Origin: Adiantum capillus-veneris
Taxonomy: Eukaryota; Streptophyta; Polypodiopsida; Polypodiales; Pteridaceae
Length of the DNA stretch: 64,000 nucleotides
Direction: 5' to 3'
Assembly (NCBI GenBank): GCA_014529385.2
Contig: CM043967.1
Coordinates: 78,699,278 to 78,763,277 of the forward strand
Shown: positions 20,940 to 31,959 of the stretch, in pieces
Position numbering within the stretch: position 1 is the first letter of the stretch
Layout: each line of letters opens with the position of its first letter
Notes under the pieces: model-generated
Databases searched by the model: none
Told to the model about the DNA's origin: nothing
The model's input: the letters and a program-made list of their open reading frames with translations, nothing else
Translations under genes and position numbers: made by a program

Positions 20940-22810
20940 TCGTATGAAAGTCTTTGTTACAAATTTACCAAGTGCTTAGATCGTGGGTGCTTGTAGTAAG
21001 TGCACCTTGAGTGTGTATAAAAATTAATAAAATATGTAGGCAAGCATAGTCTTATAGAACAACAAAAGCTGTAACATTTAATGCACTAATAACTTGTGTG
21101 TAGCGGAAATTGATAACATAGTGAGCATTTCATTAAGAACAAGTTCCTTATGAGCATAGAGAGAGTACTTAATTGAGAAAGCAACACAACAATTTACACC
21201 TAGCTAATTTGGCATTGACAATACTTGAAAAGAGAGAGAAAAAGAACAATTGACAACAGTTGAAAACCGGATTTACATGGAGCCGGTCTCCCCCCATAAA
21301 GGCTTTGTATTATAGCTTCTCCCATCAAAGGAGACTTTTGTACAATACAATCTTTGTGTTCCTTGATAAAACTAGTTGCTGTAATGAAGATGGAAGCTTC
21401 ATACACCAAATTATGCTTGAAAAACACACCTAGTGTCCCTAGCCTCACTCCCAAGACCTCACACACCTTAAAAAATGGAGCTAGTAGGGAATGAGGATAG
21501 ATTGAGAAGAAGAAGAGGTATCTTACGAGAAAGAAGTATTCTCCTCACATAATTACTCTAATAGCATAGCTTAGCTTAGTAATTAGCATGGGAGAGGAGA
21601 TGAGCATGCCATTGAAGCTTGGCTCTTGGTTGGATTTGCATTCCATAGCAAAGAGTTGTTGGTGTAGGCCTCTACTTCTCAATGCTTGGAGAAGGAGATG
21701 GAGTTATTCTTGCACACATAAGTTGTGTGTGTGTGTGTGTGTGTGTGTGTAGCAATGAGTTAGAGTAAAAAACAACCTTCTCTCTCATCTTGGTCGACCC
21801 CTCTTGCTAATTGCTCATGCTGGCATCCCATTGGCCCCTGTAAAGCTTAGCCAATCATAAATTGGAAGCATAATTGCTAACCTTGTGACATGTGTCCCCC
21901 TTTTCACTTTTGTGAGAGCTTTAGGTATTTAAATAATTCAATTAAACTCTCATTGGACCTCTTAGTCTTTTGGCCAATAGGAATTGTGCAAGCCATTGGG
22001 CTGTTGAATGCTCATTGGACCCCTTGGTAGACTGTCCTCTAGGGAGCTTGATTTCTATTGGTTCTTTTATCAAGAATTTTTAAATTGATTAGACTAAATT
22101 TACTCTAGCCTAATTCTCATCGGTCCACCTCTATGGCCATCCGATAGGATTTGAGGGAAGGTTGGGGGCAACTGGCCTAGGAGCTTGACATGTGTCCAAT
22201 ATTCTCTTTGTGTAAAGGGGAACCCTTGGAGTGTGTCTGTGTTTCTCTCTCATGCCCTACAAAATGGGCTCGCCCCCCCCTCCTTCCTAGGCATGTGGGA
22301 AGACACTTTTAGTCTTCTCATGACCATCCAATTCCCCTATGCTTTTGCCATTGATAAAAGGTTTAATTTTTGCAACCTTAGCCTATGGAAGTCCTGATGG
22401 AGCTAAACCTTAGGTCTTTTAAGCCCCATTGCAGCACGTTGCTCTTTTGCATGTTGTTCGCCTTTGGATCCCCATTTTCCCTCCTTTGGATCCCTAACAA
22501 AGACCGGTCTGGCCGGGTCTGGCAGCCTTACCAATATTCTAGCTTTTACTCCCCTGGTACTTCTCCATATTAAATGATCAGTTTAACATGAGAAAATAAT
22601 TTGGGAGTAGTATATATTAGTTTTTATGACAAAAGCACTCAGTTGTGGTGTAGTAAATATGTCGTCAAAAGCACTCAATCATGGTGTAGTAAATATGTCG
22701 TCAAATTTTTTAAGGAAAAAGTGATAATTGAAAAACTCAAAAATAGCCATGTGAAAAATCTTGGAACGTATATGTTTTCACGCTTTCAACTGGTACCAAA
22801 GTTTAAGTTT
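20940..22810. other. Unrecognised stretch with (GT)n
   Basis: No gene recognised. A (GT)n microsatellite lies at 21724-21750. From 21830 to 22150 the text repeats a loose theme of CATTGG, GGCC and AGCTTG words without a clear unit. Open stretches at 22185-22573 lack motifs. At 22636-22697 the phrase AAAAGCACTCA.TGTGGTGTAGTAAATATGTCGTCAAA occurs twice with a spacing of about 40 bp. Confidence 0.4.
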
Positions 22811-22814
22811 ATCT

Positions 22815-22946
22815 ACAGTTATGCAATTGCTCATAAAATCCACCAAAAATAAGGTGTATTGTGACAAAAACCTTTGCTTTTTAGAAAGCCGATTGTGGCT
22901 TCAAAAATTCCTGCGTTCTTTTGCAAATGCCTTTTATTTATGGAGA
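22815..22946. repeat. ~132-bp direct repeat, left copy
   Basis: Matches 29640-29775 with few differences, starting CAGTTATGCAATT.CTCAT and running through AAGGTGTATTGTGACAAAAA and AGAAAGCCGATTGTGGCTTC to TTATGGAGAGG. The two copies bracket the split gypsy pol fragment in the same orientation. Confidence 0.85.
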
Positions 22947-22999
22947 GGGACCATAGTACCTTTTTGCTAACTTAGTATGGCACTTTTGGTGCCCCATAG

Positions 23000-23975
23000 G
23001 ATTCTTGCCCGTTGTGTGCCTTAATCGAGCCTTGGGAAACTTAAGCAAGACCCAATCATTTTATTTAAAGGTTAGGGCTCTACTGCGCTTATCAGCAACA
23101 GCCTTTTGCCTTTGCTAAGAGATGGATATAGCATCCTTAATCTTTTGGAAAGATTCTTGTAGGTCTCGGCTATATTCATCTACAAGAAAGATCTTCCCAT
23201 GTACCTTGAGTAGCAAGGGACTTTTTGATCTTCCCTCTATCATTTCAAAAGGTGCTTTCCCGTGGAAGTATGTATAGTGTTATTGTAAGCATGCTCCACT
23301 AAGGGTAAGTACTTTTCCCATTCGGACTTTTGATCTACTTCTATGACATAAGCTTTTAGTAGATCAAGAATGGTTAGGTTAGCTTTTTCACTTTGTCCAT
23401 CCGCTTGGGGATGATAGACCAAAGAGAAGTTTAGCCTTGTACCTAAATTCTCAAAGAGACCCTTCTAGAAATTACTGGTCATTCTAGGATCTCTATCCGA
23501 CACTATGGACATTGGCAAGCCGTGGTGCTTGAAGATTTGTGATATAAAGAGAGGGTTTCCATTTGATGGGTTCTGATAGTATTTTTGACAGGTATGAAAT
23601 GTGCTTGTTTGCTAAACCTGTCTACTATCGTCCATATTCCTGTGTTCCTATGGATAGACTTGGGCAATCCAAAGATAAAATCCATGGATATGCTCTCCCA
23701 TGGTGAATTAGGGATTGGCAAAGGTTGAAGCAATCCAGGTTGCATTCCTCTATCAAACTTTGTCTTTTGGCATACCACACATTTTGAAACATACTCTTAA
23801 TGTATAATTGCTTTCATGGCAGGCCAATAGAAATATGTTTCTATCCCTTTTACGGTAGACTGAACCCCTCTATGCCACGCATAAGGAGGAGAATGAGATA
23901 CATACATTACTTTCTCATGTAGTGAGTTAGTAACACATAGTCTATTGCCATAGAGAAGATAACCATCTTGTAGGG
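23000..23975 (-). pseudogene. gypsy integrase half of split pol (left part)
   Basis: Minus-strand order from 23975: LQDGYLLYGNRLCV and the zinc-binding region with HRGVQSTVKGIETYFYWPAM, then VCQKTKFDRG. The core follows with [36 protein letters not shown], a frame break near 23510, then YHPQADGQSEKANLTILDLL holding the last Glu. EWEKYLPLVEHAYNN follows. A degraded tail to about 23000 includes QKAVADKRSRALTF and LLKFPKARLR. It is the downstream half of the pol gene split by the LTR element at 23976-28348. Confidence 0.85.
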
Positions 23976-24269
23976 TGTTAACCCTCACGGCACACGGACA
24001 CCCTATGATCTATAAACGTTGTATTATTTAGAGTCAGGTACCGGGCTTGTCGGACCAATAGGAACAGGGTAAGGGTGATCGCCGATGACAGGCGCACTCT
24101 AACTGGAATATTCAAGGAGTTAGTTGGCTAAGAATGGGCGCCCAAGTTTGAATGGGGTGAGCTCATATAAAAGCCAACTAAACCTAATTTTTACTCATTC
24201 TCTCATTTGTGCAATAGAAGAGCGCTCTTGCTCCATCTCCATCTCCATCTTCTTCTTCTTCACCTCCTT

Positions 24270-24314
<45 letters not shown>

Positions 24315-24565
24315 GGAGAGTGTGTGTGCGATCGAGCATTACGAAGGCACGATGGCGGCGAAGCGGTTGAGCGCGGCACGACTACAGCTTCTTCTTCATC
24401 GCGGCGAGGAATCCACCACGAAGGCGAGCGTAGAGCGGTGAGTGACACACCCTTTGCTTTCTTGAGCTTCCTAGTTTAGGCTTGTTGTGTGCTTGGAGCC
24501 ATTTGTGGCTCGCACACGGTGTATCGGCAAATCCCTTGCTTCGATAGTGTGGCAAGGAGCGCACA
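23976..24565 (+). repeat. 5' LTR of non-autonomous element
   Basis: 590 bp, TGTTAACCC...GCGCACA. It contains a compound (GT)n(GA)n tract at about 24270-24315, shorter than in the 3' LTR. A CATATAAAAG at about 24163-24172 is a candidate TATA box. Confidence 0.95.
24163..24172 (+). promoter_or_regulatory. Candidate TATA box in 5' LTR
   Basis: CATATAAAAG, conserved in the 3' LTR near 27924. The microsatellite and the ATG-rich part lie downstream of it. Confidence 0.5.
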
Positions 24566-24569
24566 TTTT

Positions 24570-24587
24570 TGGCGCCGCTGCCGGGGA
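24570..24587 (+). promoter_or_regulatory. Primer-binding site, Asp tRNA
   Basis: TGGCGCCGCTGCCGGGGA sits four bases after the LTR end. It is the complement of the 3' end of plant Asp(GTC) tRNA with one mismatch, a site used by several plant gypsy lineages. This hints that the partner element is gypsy-type. Confidence 0.8.
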
Positions 24588-24898
24588 AATGCCCTACACT
24601 AAGCTCGGTTAAACACTTTACGCTTTCTTGTGGTGCAATTTCTATCATAGGAAAGGCAGGGAATGAGTGTGTGTAGTTGTGTGGAGATTTCTGTTTTTTG
24701 CGTTTTCTGGTTTGCACTGCAGCATTTCTTGCGTTTTTTGCATTTTCTGGTTCTGTCAAGTTTCAATTTCTGCATTTTCTGTGTTAAATTTTCAGCATTT
24801 TCAATTTCTGCAATTTCTTTTAAAAAATCCGAAAAATAAAAAACGTGAGTTATAAAAACGGACGGGTTGGTTTGTATAAAAGTTAGATCGGGATCATT

Positions 24899-24932
24899 TG
24901 CCCAGGCCCAGGCCCAGGCCCAGGCCCAGGCC
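24899..24932. repeat. CCCAGG hexanucleotide repeat
   Basis: Five tandem CCCAGG units in the leader of the non-autonomous element. The minus-strand open stretch across it reads alternating Trp-Ala and is an artefact of the repeat. Just upstream, 24680-24830 repeats TTTTTTGC.TTTTCTGGTT-like words. Confidence 0.85.
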
Positions 24933-25271
24933 TCAGTCCTCAGTCTTATGATGTATACTAGACTCACTCTTATATATATACCCTACTCCCTCAAGAGAGA
25001 ATGAGAGCATGTGGGGCAAGTCCTCCACTCTCCTCCCTTCTCTTCCCACTTGCACCCTTAGACTTTCTAGTTTGGGCTTAGTTCCCTATTGGAAATTGAC
25101 AGTTTTAGGGATTCCGAGGGCATAGAGTGACCAAACGGAGGGCTGTAAAGCACGGCACGACCCTCTGACCGAGACGCTCGTTTTGAGCTATCATACGCTC
25201 TATTCTATAGCCGGGTCAAAAAAAAAGGACCAAAAAGTCAAATTAAGGACACACCCCCAAAGAGTGTCCAT

Positions 25272-26108
25272 ATGGATATCCTACCTGGGATGACTGAGTC
25301 GGACAATGTGGATTGGGTCCACCTAGAAACAACCATAGACACTTGGGGAAATAGGGGGACAACCTGGGTAACACCTGAGGGGGATGAAATGCATGTACCC
25401 TTAAATATGCTACAAGCAATGCATATCGCTTCCGACAAGACTCATCCTAATGTAACGAAGAAAACATACAAGTGGGTCCCTAAAGCTTCTTTAGTGACCA
25501 TAGCTAGTGCTAAAAAATAGAAGCCTTGTAAGAAACGTACCACTCGCTCCAAGAAAAGTAAGAAAATGTTGCGATGGATCCCTAAACGACTATTGGAAGC
25601 CCAAGGCTACTATCAAGGAAATGATCAAATCTGGGTGCCAAAACGTAGATTGTGCTCTTACCTATCACCTGACCCAAGTGAGCCCAATCCCGTAGCTCCA
25701 AAACGAATCAATGATCGTGGAAAGAAAAAAATCACAGAATGCTACACACCCGCTCCCGAGCTAGTTTGGGTACCAAAGAAAGAACGATTTGTTCCACCTG
25801 GCTCAGGAAGGGGGGAGTCCCATGAAGCTTCTAGCTCCTCATGTAATACATCCATAGAGGTAAAAGCTTCTACACAGCCTCCATCTATAGTAGTGGACCT
25901 CCATGAAGCTACAAAAGAATCCACACCTCCCAGTGTTCAAGAATCACCTGATGAACCACTTCAAGTTCGATCCTGGGAGAGTACCTTACCACCCTTGCAG
26001 CTTGACGAGGCACCTAGGGTAATAGAAAACTACTGGCAAAAATCCTCACCTATTACCAACTGGAACAATTGGTTTCAAAGGGTGACAAGCTCATTTCAAA
26101 CGGTATGA
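25272..26108 (+). CDS. Unrecognised ORF with repeated W(V/I)PK motifs (one in-frame TAG)
   Basis: Two open stretches in the same frame, 25272-25520 and 25566-26108, are separated only by a TAG at 25518-25520 and a basic linker (KPCKKRTTRSKKSKK), giving about 278 codons. Numbered through the stop, WVPK or WIPK occurs at residues 68-71, 102-105, 121-124 and 166-169, in the last three cases followed by basic residues (KRLL, KRRL, KKER). The C-terminal third is rich in Ser, Pro and Glu and ends with Trp-rich NYWQKSS and NWNNWFQ. I do not recognise the family. It may be a diverged gag-like or accessory protein. Whether the TAG is read through or is a disabling mutation cannot be seen here. Confidence 0.5.
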
Positions 26109-26111
26109 TCT

Positions 26112-26134
26112 ACCCAAGGAAGGGGGGAGTGTTT
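26112..26134 (+). promoter_or_regulatory. Polypurine-tract-like site followed by TGTTTG
   Basis: AAGGAAGGGGGGAGTGTTTG just after the ORF stop resembles the real polypurine tract and LTR start at 27722-27740 (AGGAAGGGGGGCATGTTAAC). It may be an internal second tract or the scar of an older 3' end. Confidence 0.35.
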
Positions 26135-26139
26135 GTGGA

Positions 26140-27720
26140 CATCCATTATTCACTTGCTTCCCTCTTAACCTTTCTCCCTGACCTCTATATCTCCCAATCT
26201 TAGGGAATGTACATATAAAGCTTTATACTCACAAAAAAAAAAAAGAGCAAGAGCAATTAGCAAACGAGTATGCACCTTAAAAGTCAAAACATTGACTCAG
26301 ACCTACACATGTCACATCTGGTACAGTGAAACAGAAACCTATGTCATGAAACACCTTTGATCCTCATCACTTGAGTGATGGAGGGTAGGTAAGATTAGTA
26401 TGATAGGAGTGTTTCTGTTTTAGAGTTGAGTGATTAGCAAAGTTCTCTTTTTCCACTAATGTGCCTCCTGGAGGTATTCCTTTTGTTTCCTAGTGTGTAT
26501 AGGAGCGTGTTGCTATTGATAGGATTTGGACCTTCATGGAACCTTTCTCTCGTTCACACTTCAAATCAAGCGCGACCATCAACACAAACAGGTGTTTCTT
26601 GTCCATTAGCATTGCCCTTATCTTTTTGCATCCATGTTTGTCTGCTTTAATTGTGATTGGTAGGATAATATTCAGCGCATTTGCTTAGTATCAAACATTT
26701 AATTCAATGTAATGTTTTGTCATAATCACTTGTCTAGGTTTAAAAATCAAGCAGTCCGACTAAGCTAGTTTGACCAAGCTGGGTGTTAGAGATCTTCTCT
26801 TAATACCATGGGGAATGCCTTCCTAATAAGCAATGGTTACTTAGGTTCTTAATCCGATTTAGGCAGCATTGTGTGAAACGTACTAGGGCTTTCTAGTGGG
26901 CTTAACCCTATCGACCTTTAGCTTAAGTATTATAAAGGGAGTTTACTAATGTGATGAGCCTGGGGAGGGTAACAGTGTTATATGACCCCCCAAAGTTACA
27001 AAATTAAAATGCTGAAAATGAACAAACAAAAAATCAAAGTGCCACAATGTAAAATTTTAAGCTGGAAGAGAAATCCCTGCTTAAATTGGTACTTCACTCA
27101 CATGTATCGCCTATGGTACTAGAGCCCTAGAGGTTCCCAGTGTGGGCGCTTTTCCTTGAAAAGCAAAAAACCCAAGGCATACAAAATAAGCGCACACATC
27201 AAAATTGAATCAATGTGAAAAGACTTTGGGGGTCAAAGAAAAAGTAATCAGTCAGGCGATGATTTCATGAGAAATTCCTTTTATGGTAGCTTAACTACAA
27301 GGTTTTCTAGATATAGCCTCTAGTCAGCCCTCGAACATGAATACTTGGCTCTCGCGATTAAACAACTTAATTGACCACTGAAAATTAAGAAGCTTACCCA
27401 TGGTATTAATATTCGATCTCTAGTGCCTTTCGACCGTCAAATTAGCGACCCCAGACTTGTTTAATTTTTTACCTTCACATCTGTTTATGCATTTGATTAC
27501 ATTGCAATTTAATGTTCATTGCTAACAAATTGTTTGAAATTCTTTTACCAATCAATTTGTCTACCTAAAACTGCATATGCTTTTTAAGAGAATGCCATTA
27601 CTGTGCCAATGTTGTTTGATTTTGCAGTGACTGAAGAAGGCTAAGGACATTCATCTCAAATGCTTTTCCACCTCGACGAACCAGCTTCAACTCAATAGCT
27701 TCCGAGGACGGAATCTACAT
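26140..27720. other. Non-coding interior of the non-autonomous element
   Basis: 1.6 kb without a supported ORF. There are scattered stops in all frames, an oligo-A run at 26234-26244 and no pol motif. This region supports the non-autonomous call. Confidence 0.6.
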
Positions 27721-27721
27721 C

Positions 27722-27734
27722 AGGAAGGGGGGCA
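27722..27734 (+). promoter_or_regulatory. Polypurine tract
   Basis: AGGAAGGGGGGCA directly before the 3' LTR start TGTTAACCC. It would prime plus-strand DNA synthesis. Confidence 0.8.
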
Positions 27735-28026
27735 TGTTAACCCTCACGGCACACGGACACCCTATGATCTATAAACGTTGTATTATTTAGAGTCAGGTAC
27801 CGGGCTTGTCGGACCAATAGGAAGAGGGTAAGGGTGATCGCCGATGACAGGCGCACTCTAACTGGAATATTCAAGGAGTTAGTTGGCTAAGAATGGGCGC
27901 CCAAGTGTGAATGGGGTGAGCTCATATAAAAGCCAACTAAACCTAATTTTTACTCATTCTCTCATTTGTGCAATAGAAGAGTGCTCTTGCTCCATCTCCA
28001 TCTCCATCTTCTTCTTCTTCACCTCC

Positions 28027-28105
<79 letters not shown>

Positions 28106-28348
28106 TGTGTGCGATCGAGCATTACGAAGTCACGACGGCGGCGAAGCGGTTGAGCGCGGCACGACTGCAGCTTCTTCTTCATCGCGGCGAGGAATCCACC
28201 ACGTAGGCGAGCGTAGAGCGGTGAGTGACACACCCTTTGCTTTCTTGAGCTTGCTAGTTTAGGCTTGTTGTGTGCTTGGAGCCATTTGTGGCTCGCACAC
28301 GGTGTATCGGCAAGTCCCTTGCTTCGACAGTGCGGCAAGGAGCGCACA
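27735..28348 (+). repeat. 3' LTR of non-autonomous element
   Basis: 614 bp, TGTTAACCC...GCGCACA. The extra length over the 5' LTR is mainly a longer (GT)n(GA)n tract at about 28029-28098. It is followed by the target duplication TAGGG at 28349-28353. Confidence 0.95.
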
Positions 28349-29640
28349 TAGGGTAAATGGTTCTTCCTTCTTCCCTAGTGCAAGGGCTGAAATCACATCT
28401 CTAAAATCGGGATCAATAGCGTACTCATCTATCATAGAAGATAGATCATTGTGAGTTGCTATGAAAACTGCATTCACTCTCGGTCGTCTTGAAAGTGCAT
28501 TGGCTACTTGATTATGCTTGCCAACAATGTGAGCAATATGAAAATGAAATTGCGAAAGGAAATTTGCCCACCTCATTTGTTTGTCGAAGAGCTTGGTCTG
28601 CGTCATGAAGTACTTAAGGCTTTGGTGATCCGTCCGTAGAATGAAAGGAGTCTCCAATAAATAGTGCTTCGTGTCTAGAGCATGTAGAACTGCTAAGAGT
28701 TCCTTCTCATATATGCCTAGAGCTTGCTCAATAGGGTCGAGCCTTTGCCTTTCATAGGCTATGGCATGCCCTTCTTGGAGAAAAACAGCTCCAAGGCAAT
28801 CACCACAAGTGTTGCATTGGACCTCAAATGGCTTTGAGAGATCCGGTAGTGTAAGCACAAGTTGAGAGATAAGCTTTTCTTTAAGCTTTTTGAAAGCATC
28901 CTTCTCCTTGGTGAACCATATATACCTAACGTTTTTCTTTGTTAGGTCATGTAATGGTCCCGCGATTTGTGAGAACTTTCCTATGAAGCGTCTATAGTAT
29001 GCACACATACCTATAAAGCTTCTTAGTTCATGTAGATTCCTTGGATTAGGCCATCCTTCTATTACCTCTAGCTTTGATGGATCCGTTTGGATGCCATCTT
29101 GAGAGATAATGTGACCTAAATATTGAATCTCTTGTAAGAAAAACTCACTTCTATTTCGATTAATATAAAGTTTATTCTCTTGTAAAACTTGAAATATTAC
29201 CTGGAGGTGTTGCTTGTGTTCGTCTAGTGAATTATAGTAGATGATTATATCATCAAAGAACACTCCAGTAAAGGTTCGGTGAGGCTTGAATAGCTTCTCC
29301 ATCAAGTAGTTAAATGTGGCGGGTGCATTGGTCAAGCCAAAAGGCATGACAATGTACGTGTAAAGACCAAACGTAGTGCGAAATGCGGTCTTTACAATGT
29401 CTTGATCAACTATCCTTATTTGATGGTAGCCACTTTTTAGGTCAATCCTTCTGAAGTAGGTCGACCCTTGTAGCTATCAAATAGGCCTTCTACCAGTGGA
29501 ATTGGAAACCTATCTTTGATAGTGATCCTATTTAGTGCTCTATAGTTGACACACATATGATATGTGCTGTCTTTCTTTTGCACTAATAACATTGAACAAA
29601 ATGGAGATGAGCTAGGCCTAACCATGCCCTTATCAACTAA
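28349..29640 (-). pseudogene. gypsy reverse transcriptase and RNase H half of split pol (right part)
   Basis: From 29640 down (minus): DKGMVRPSSSPFCSMLLVQK, HMCVNYRALNRITIKDRFPI, a frame break near 29460, then RIDLKSGYHQIRI, MPFGLTNAPATFNYLMEKLF, GVFFDDIIIYYNSLDEH (catalytic FDD) and YLGHIISQDGIQTDPSKLE. The RNase H follows with VQCNTCGDCLGAVFLQEGHA (first Asp replaced), IYEKELLAVLHALDTKHYLL and LRTDHQSLKYFMTQTKL. The frame is open for 362 codons to 28259, running into the LTR of the nested element. At 28353 it would continue directly into the left part at 23970 if the insertion and one TAGGG copy were absent. Confidence 0.9.
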
Positions 29641-29775
29641 CAGTTATGCAATTTCTCATGAAATCCACCAAAATTAAGGTGTATTGTGACAAAAAACTTT
29701 GCTTTTTAGAAAGCCGATTGTGGCTTCAAATTTCCTGCGTTCTTTTGCAAATGGGTTTAATTTATGGAGAGGTTG
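29640..29775. repeat. ~132-bp direct repeat, right copy
   Basis: Partner of 22815-22946. It starts abruptly at the truncated edge of the gypsy reverse transcriptase. Confidence 0.85.
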
Positions 29776-29779
29776 CCAA

Positions 29780-30466
29780 AGCTGAATGTTTTTAGGATTT
29801 GAAAGCCTTTGTTGGAGAGACCGGGGTGGAGATCAATCCTTAATAGGGTAGAAGGATATTTTAAAATCCCAACTTTAGGTCAAAAGTATAACTTCAATGA
29901 AAATGTGAAAATATAAAGTAGCTCTGGACGAGCAAAGAAGGGATGGCAGCTTCTTGTAGTTTTGCTTGTGTTGGCCTTTAGAAAGACCTCTTGGTTGGAG
30001 CAATAGAATGATAATTGGTCCTCAGACCAAATGACCCCTTTTGGTGGAATTGGAAGCAAATTTAAAGAGGTCAATAGCTCAACTATGCGTGTGTAAGAAC
30101 TCTTTCCCACACATGCTCGATCAACTCTTGAATTTTCCTTTTACAAGATCTTGATCTTTTGTAAATTCCATATTCTTCCCTCTTGCAATAGCTATAGGTA
30201 TTCCTACAAAAGCTCAAAGTCTTTGAGATTTTTCAGCAAGTGTTTCCCAAGATTCTCAAAATACAAGCTTTTGCAAATCGATTAAATTTTTGTGCGTAGG
30301 TAATTATAATCAAACTAATGGATTCAAAAAGATTAAAAGCTATTCCTAATTCAAAGACTCTTGTCAACAAAAAGAAAAACGATGAGTTGGTTTATAGCAC
30401 ATAACAACAGGCCATGACAAAGCACATAGATTTGCAACAATACTAGCTCGAAAGGACGGATACAAC

Positions 30467-30523
<57 letters not shown>

Positions 30524-31250
30524 AAAGAAAATGCTAAAGGAAACATGAGAGAGAAAAAAAACACCTATTTATATGGGCAGAAAAGGTCTTTTGACTTTCC
30601 ACCTTCATCTGCCTTTTCATTTCCCGAACTCACCCTTCACTTATGCACTTAATATGTTTTAAAAGAATTTTTATTTTTCTAAGATTGGGGAGGCCTAATC
30701 AAACTAATTTGATTTGATTGCTTGCAATTGATGTGAGAGAATGTCTTTCTGCAACTCCTTGATAAATTTGAATAATTATCCATCGCTTAATCACAAAGCC
30801 AATTATTGTAAAATCCAATGACTCTTCTCGAATTTGAAGCTTTGAGAAGAGTGATTTTTTCTTGGTCAAATTCAAGCGAATCAATGCCAAACCACCATGT
30901 GAAATCTTTGATCCCTGGGGGATTCACTCTATATTTAAAATGGGACGCCACCTGAGCGGACAACGTTGATAAAACCCTTTTATACAACTCATATTAGGGA
31001 ATATGACCCCCCTTTCTACGCTTATATGATAACGAATACAGAAAGCTATCATACCCCTATCTTACATATAAAATTTAGGTCTCACATGATTTAACTGAGT
31101 AAAACTAGTCAAAGAGCATGTAGCATAGTGATCGGAAACGTACAAAGGAACCACTTCTATTGATACCTAAATGTAACCTCAATGTGTGTTAGTTTGACTT
31201 TCAAACTATGTGCCCATTCAGCCTGCACTCTAGCTACTCATCCAGTTTGA
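29780..31250. other. Unrecognised stretch with long (GA)n
   Basis: No gene recognised. A (GA)n microsatellite of about 26 units spans 30470-30522. Open stretches at 29880-30110 and 30699-30987 (minus) lack motifs. Confidence 0.4.
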
Positions 31251-31256
31251 ACCCAT

Positions 31257-31514
31257 CTAAATTACTCAAAAAACATGGTTATAAAGTTGTGTTAGGTATC
31301 TGTGTAAATTTGCATCTATACAAGATCTTTATGTCTTTCATCCCTCAACAAATGAACTATAATTGATACAAAGTAGTGTTAGTTCTAAATTACTCAAAAA
31401 ACATGGTTATAAAGTTGTGTTAGATTCTCTGTGTAAATTTGCATCTATACAAGATCTTTATGGCTTTCATCCCTCAACAAATGAACTATAATTGATACAA
31501 AGTAGTGTTAGTTC
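31257..31514. repeat. 128-bp tandem duplication
   Basis: Two near-identical copies, 31257-31384 and 31385-31514, each starting CTAAATTACTCAAAAAACAT and ending AGTAGTGTTAGTT. They differ at only a few positions, so the duplication is recent. Confidence 0.95.
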
Positions 31515-31843
31515 TTGCATGTATCTTTGTAGCTATTGACTCACAAGTTTGAGGGAAGACTCTTTTGGGAAGCCATGATTTTGAAACACAAAAACTTCCT
31601 CTCATTCCCCCCCCCATAAATATGATACGCCCTCCCTTATATTTAAGCTTGAGAGATAAATTATGTGGGGCCTTCCCCTAACTTATACACTTATGTAACT
31701 TGTAAAAAACCCCCCTCCCCTCTGAAATTACGTGGTGCGGTAAGTTTTCCATGGTGAATCCCCCAGGCTTTGATCCCACTGTTTGCGTAAGTGGCCATGG
31801 AAGATAGGAATCTTCTTCAAGCTCTTCTTACATACAATTCCTT

Positions 31844-31847
<4 letters not shown>

Positions 31848-31877
<30 letters not shown>
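31848..31877. repeat. (CT)n microsatellite
   Basis: About 15 CT units, possibly inside the left LTR-like copy that ends near 32330. Confidence 0.9.
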
Positions 31878-31880
<3 letters not shown>

Positions 31881-31959
31881 AACACTTACACAATCAAGAT
31901 TAAGGCACTTACGTGTTACACACATACACACAAACATAGATGTAGACATAAAACTCTAG

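Larger units (their letters stand above)
23976..28348 (+). mobile_element. Young non-autonomous LTR retrotransposon, nested in gypsy pol
   Basis: 4373 bp bounded by LTRs 23976-24565 and 27735-28348, flanked by the 5-bp target duplication TAGGG (23971-23975 and 28349-28353). Right after the 5' LTR is a primer-binding site for Asp tRNA (24570-24587); right before the 3' LTR is a polypurine tract (27722-27734). By eye the LTRs differ at about 11 positions outside a microsatellite, near 98% identity, so the insertion is recent compared with its neighbours. The 3.2-kb interior has no protease, reverse transcriptase or integrase and only one notable ORF (25272-26108). It must depend on an autonomous partner. 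The size and layout fit a LARD-type element. Confidence 0.9.

Noticed and set aside
24124-24480. ORFs across the LTR microsatellite, and the matching ones at 27883-28347
   Set aside because: They run through LTR sequence and (GT)n(GA)n. The same ORFs recur in the other LTR simply because the LTRs are copies.
24599-24967. Minus-strand ORF with alternating Trp-Ala
   Set aside because: This is a translation of the CCCAGG hexanucleotide repeat in the element leader.
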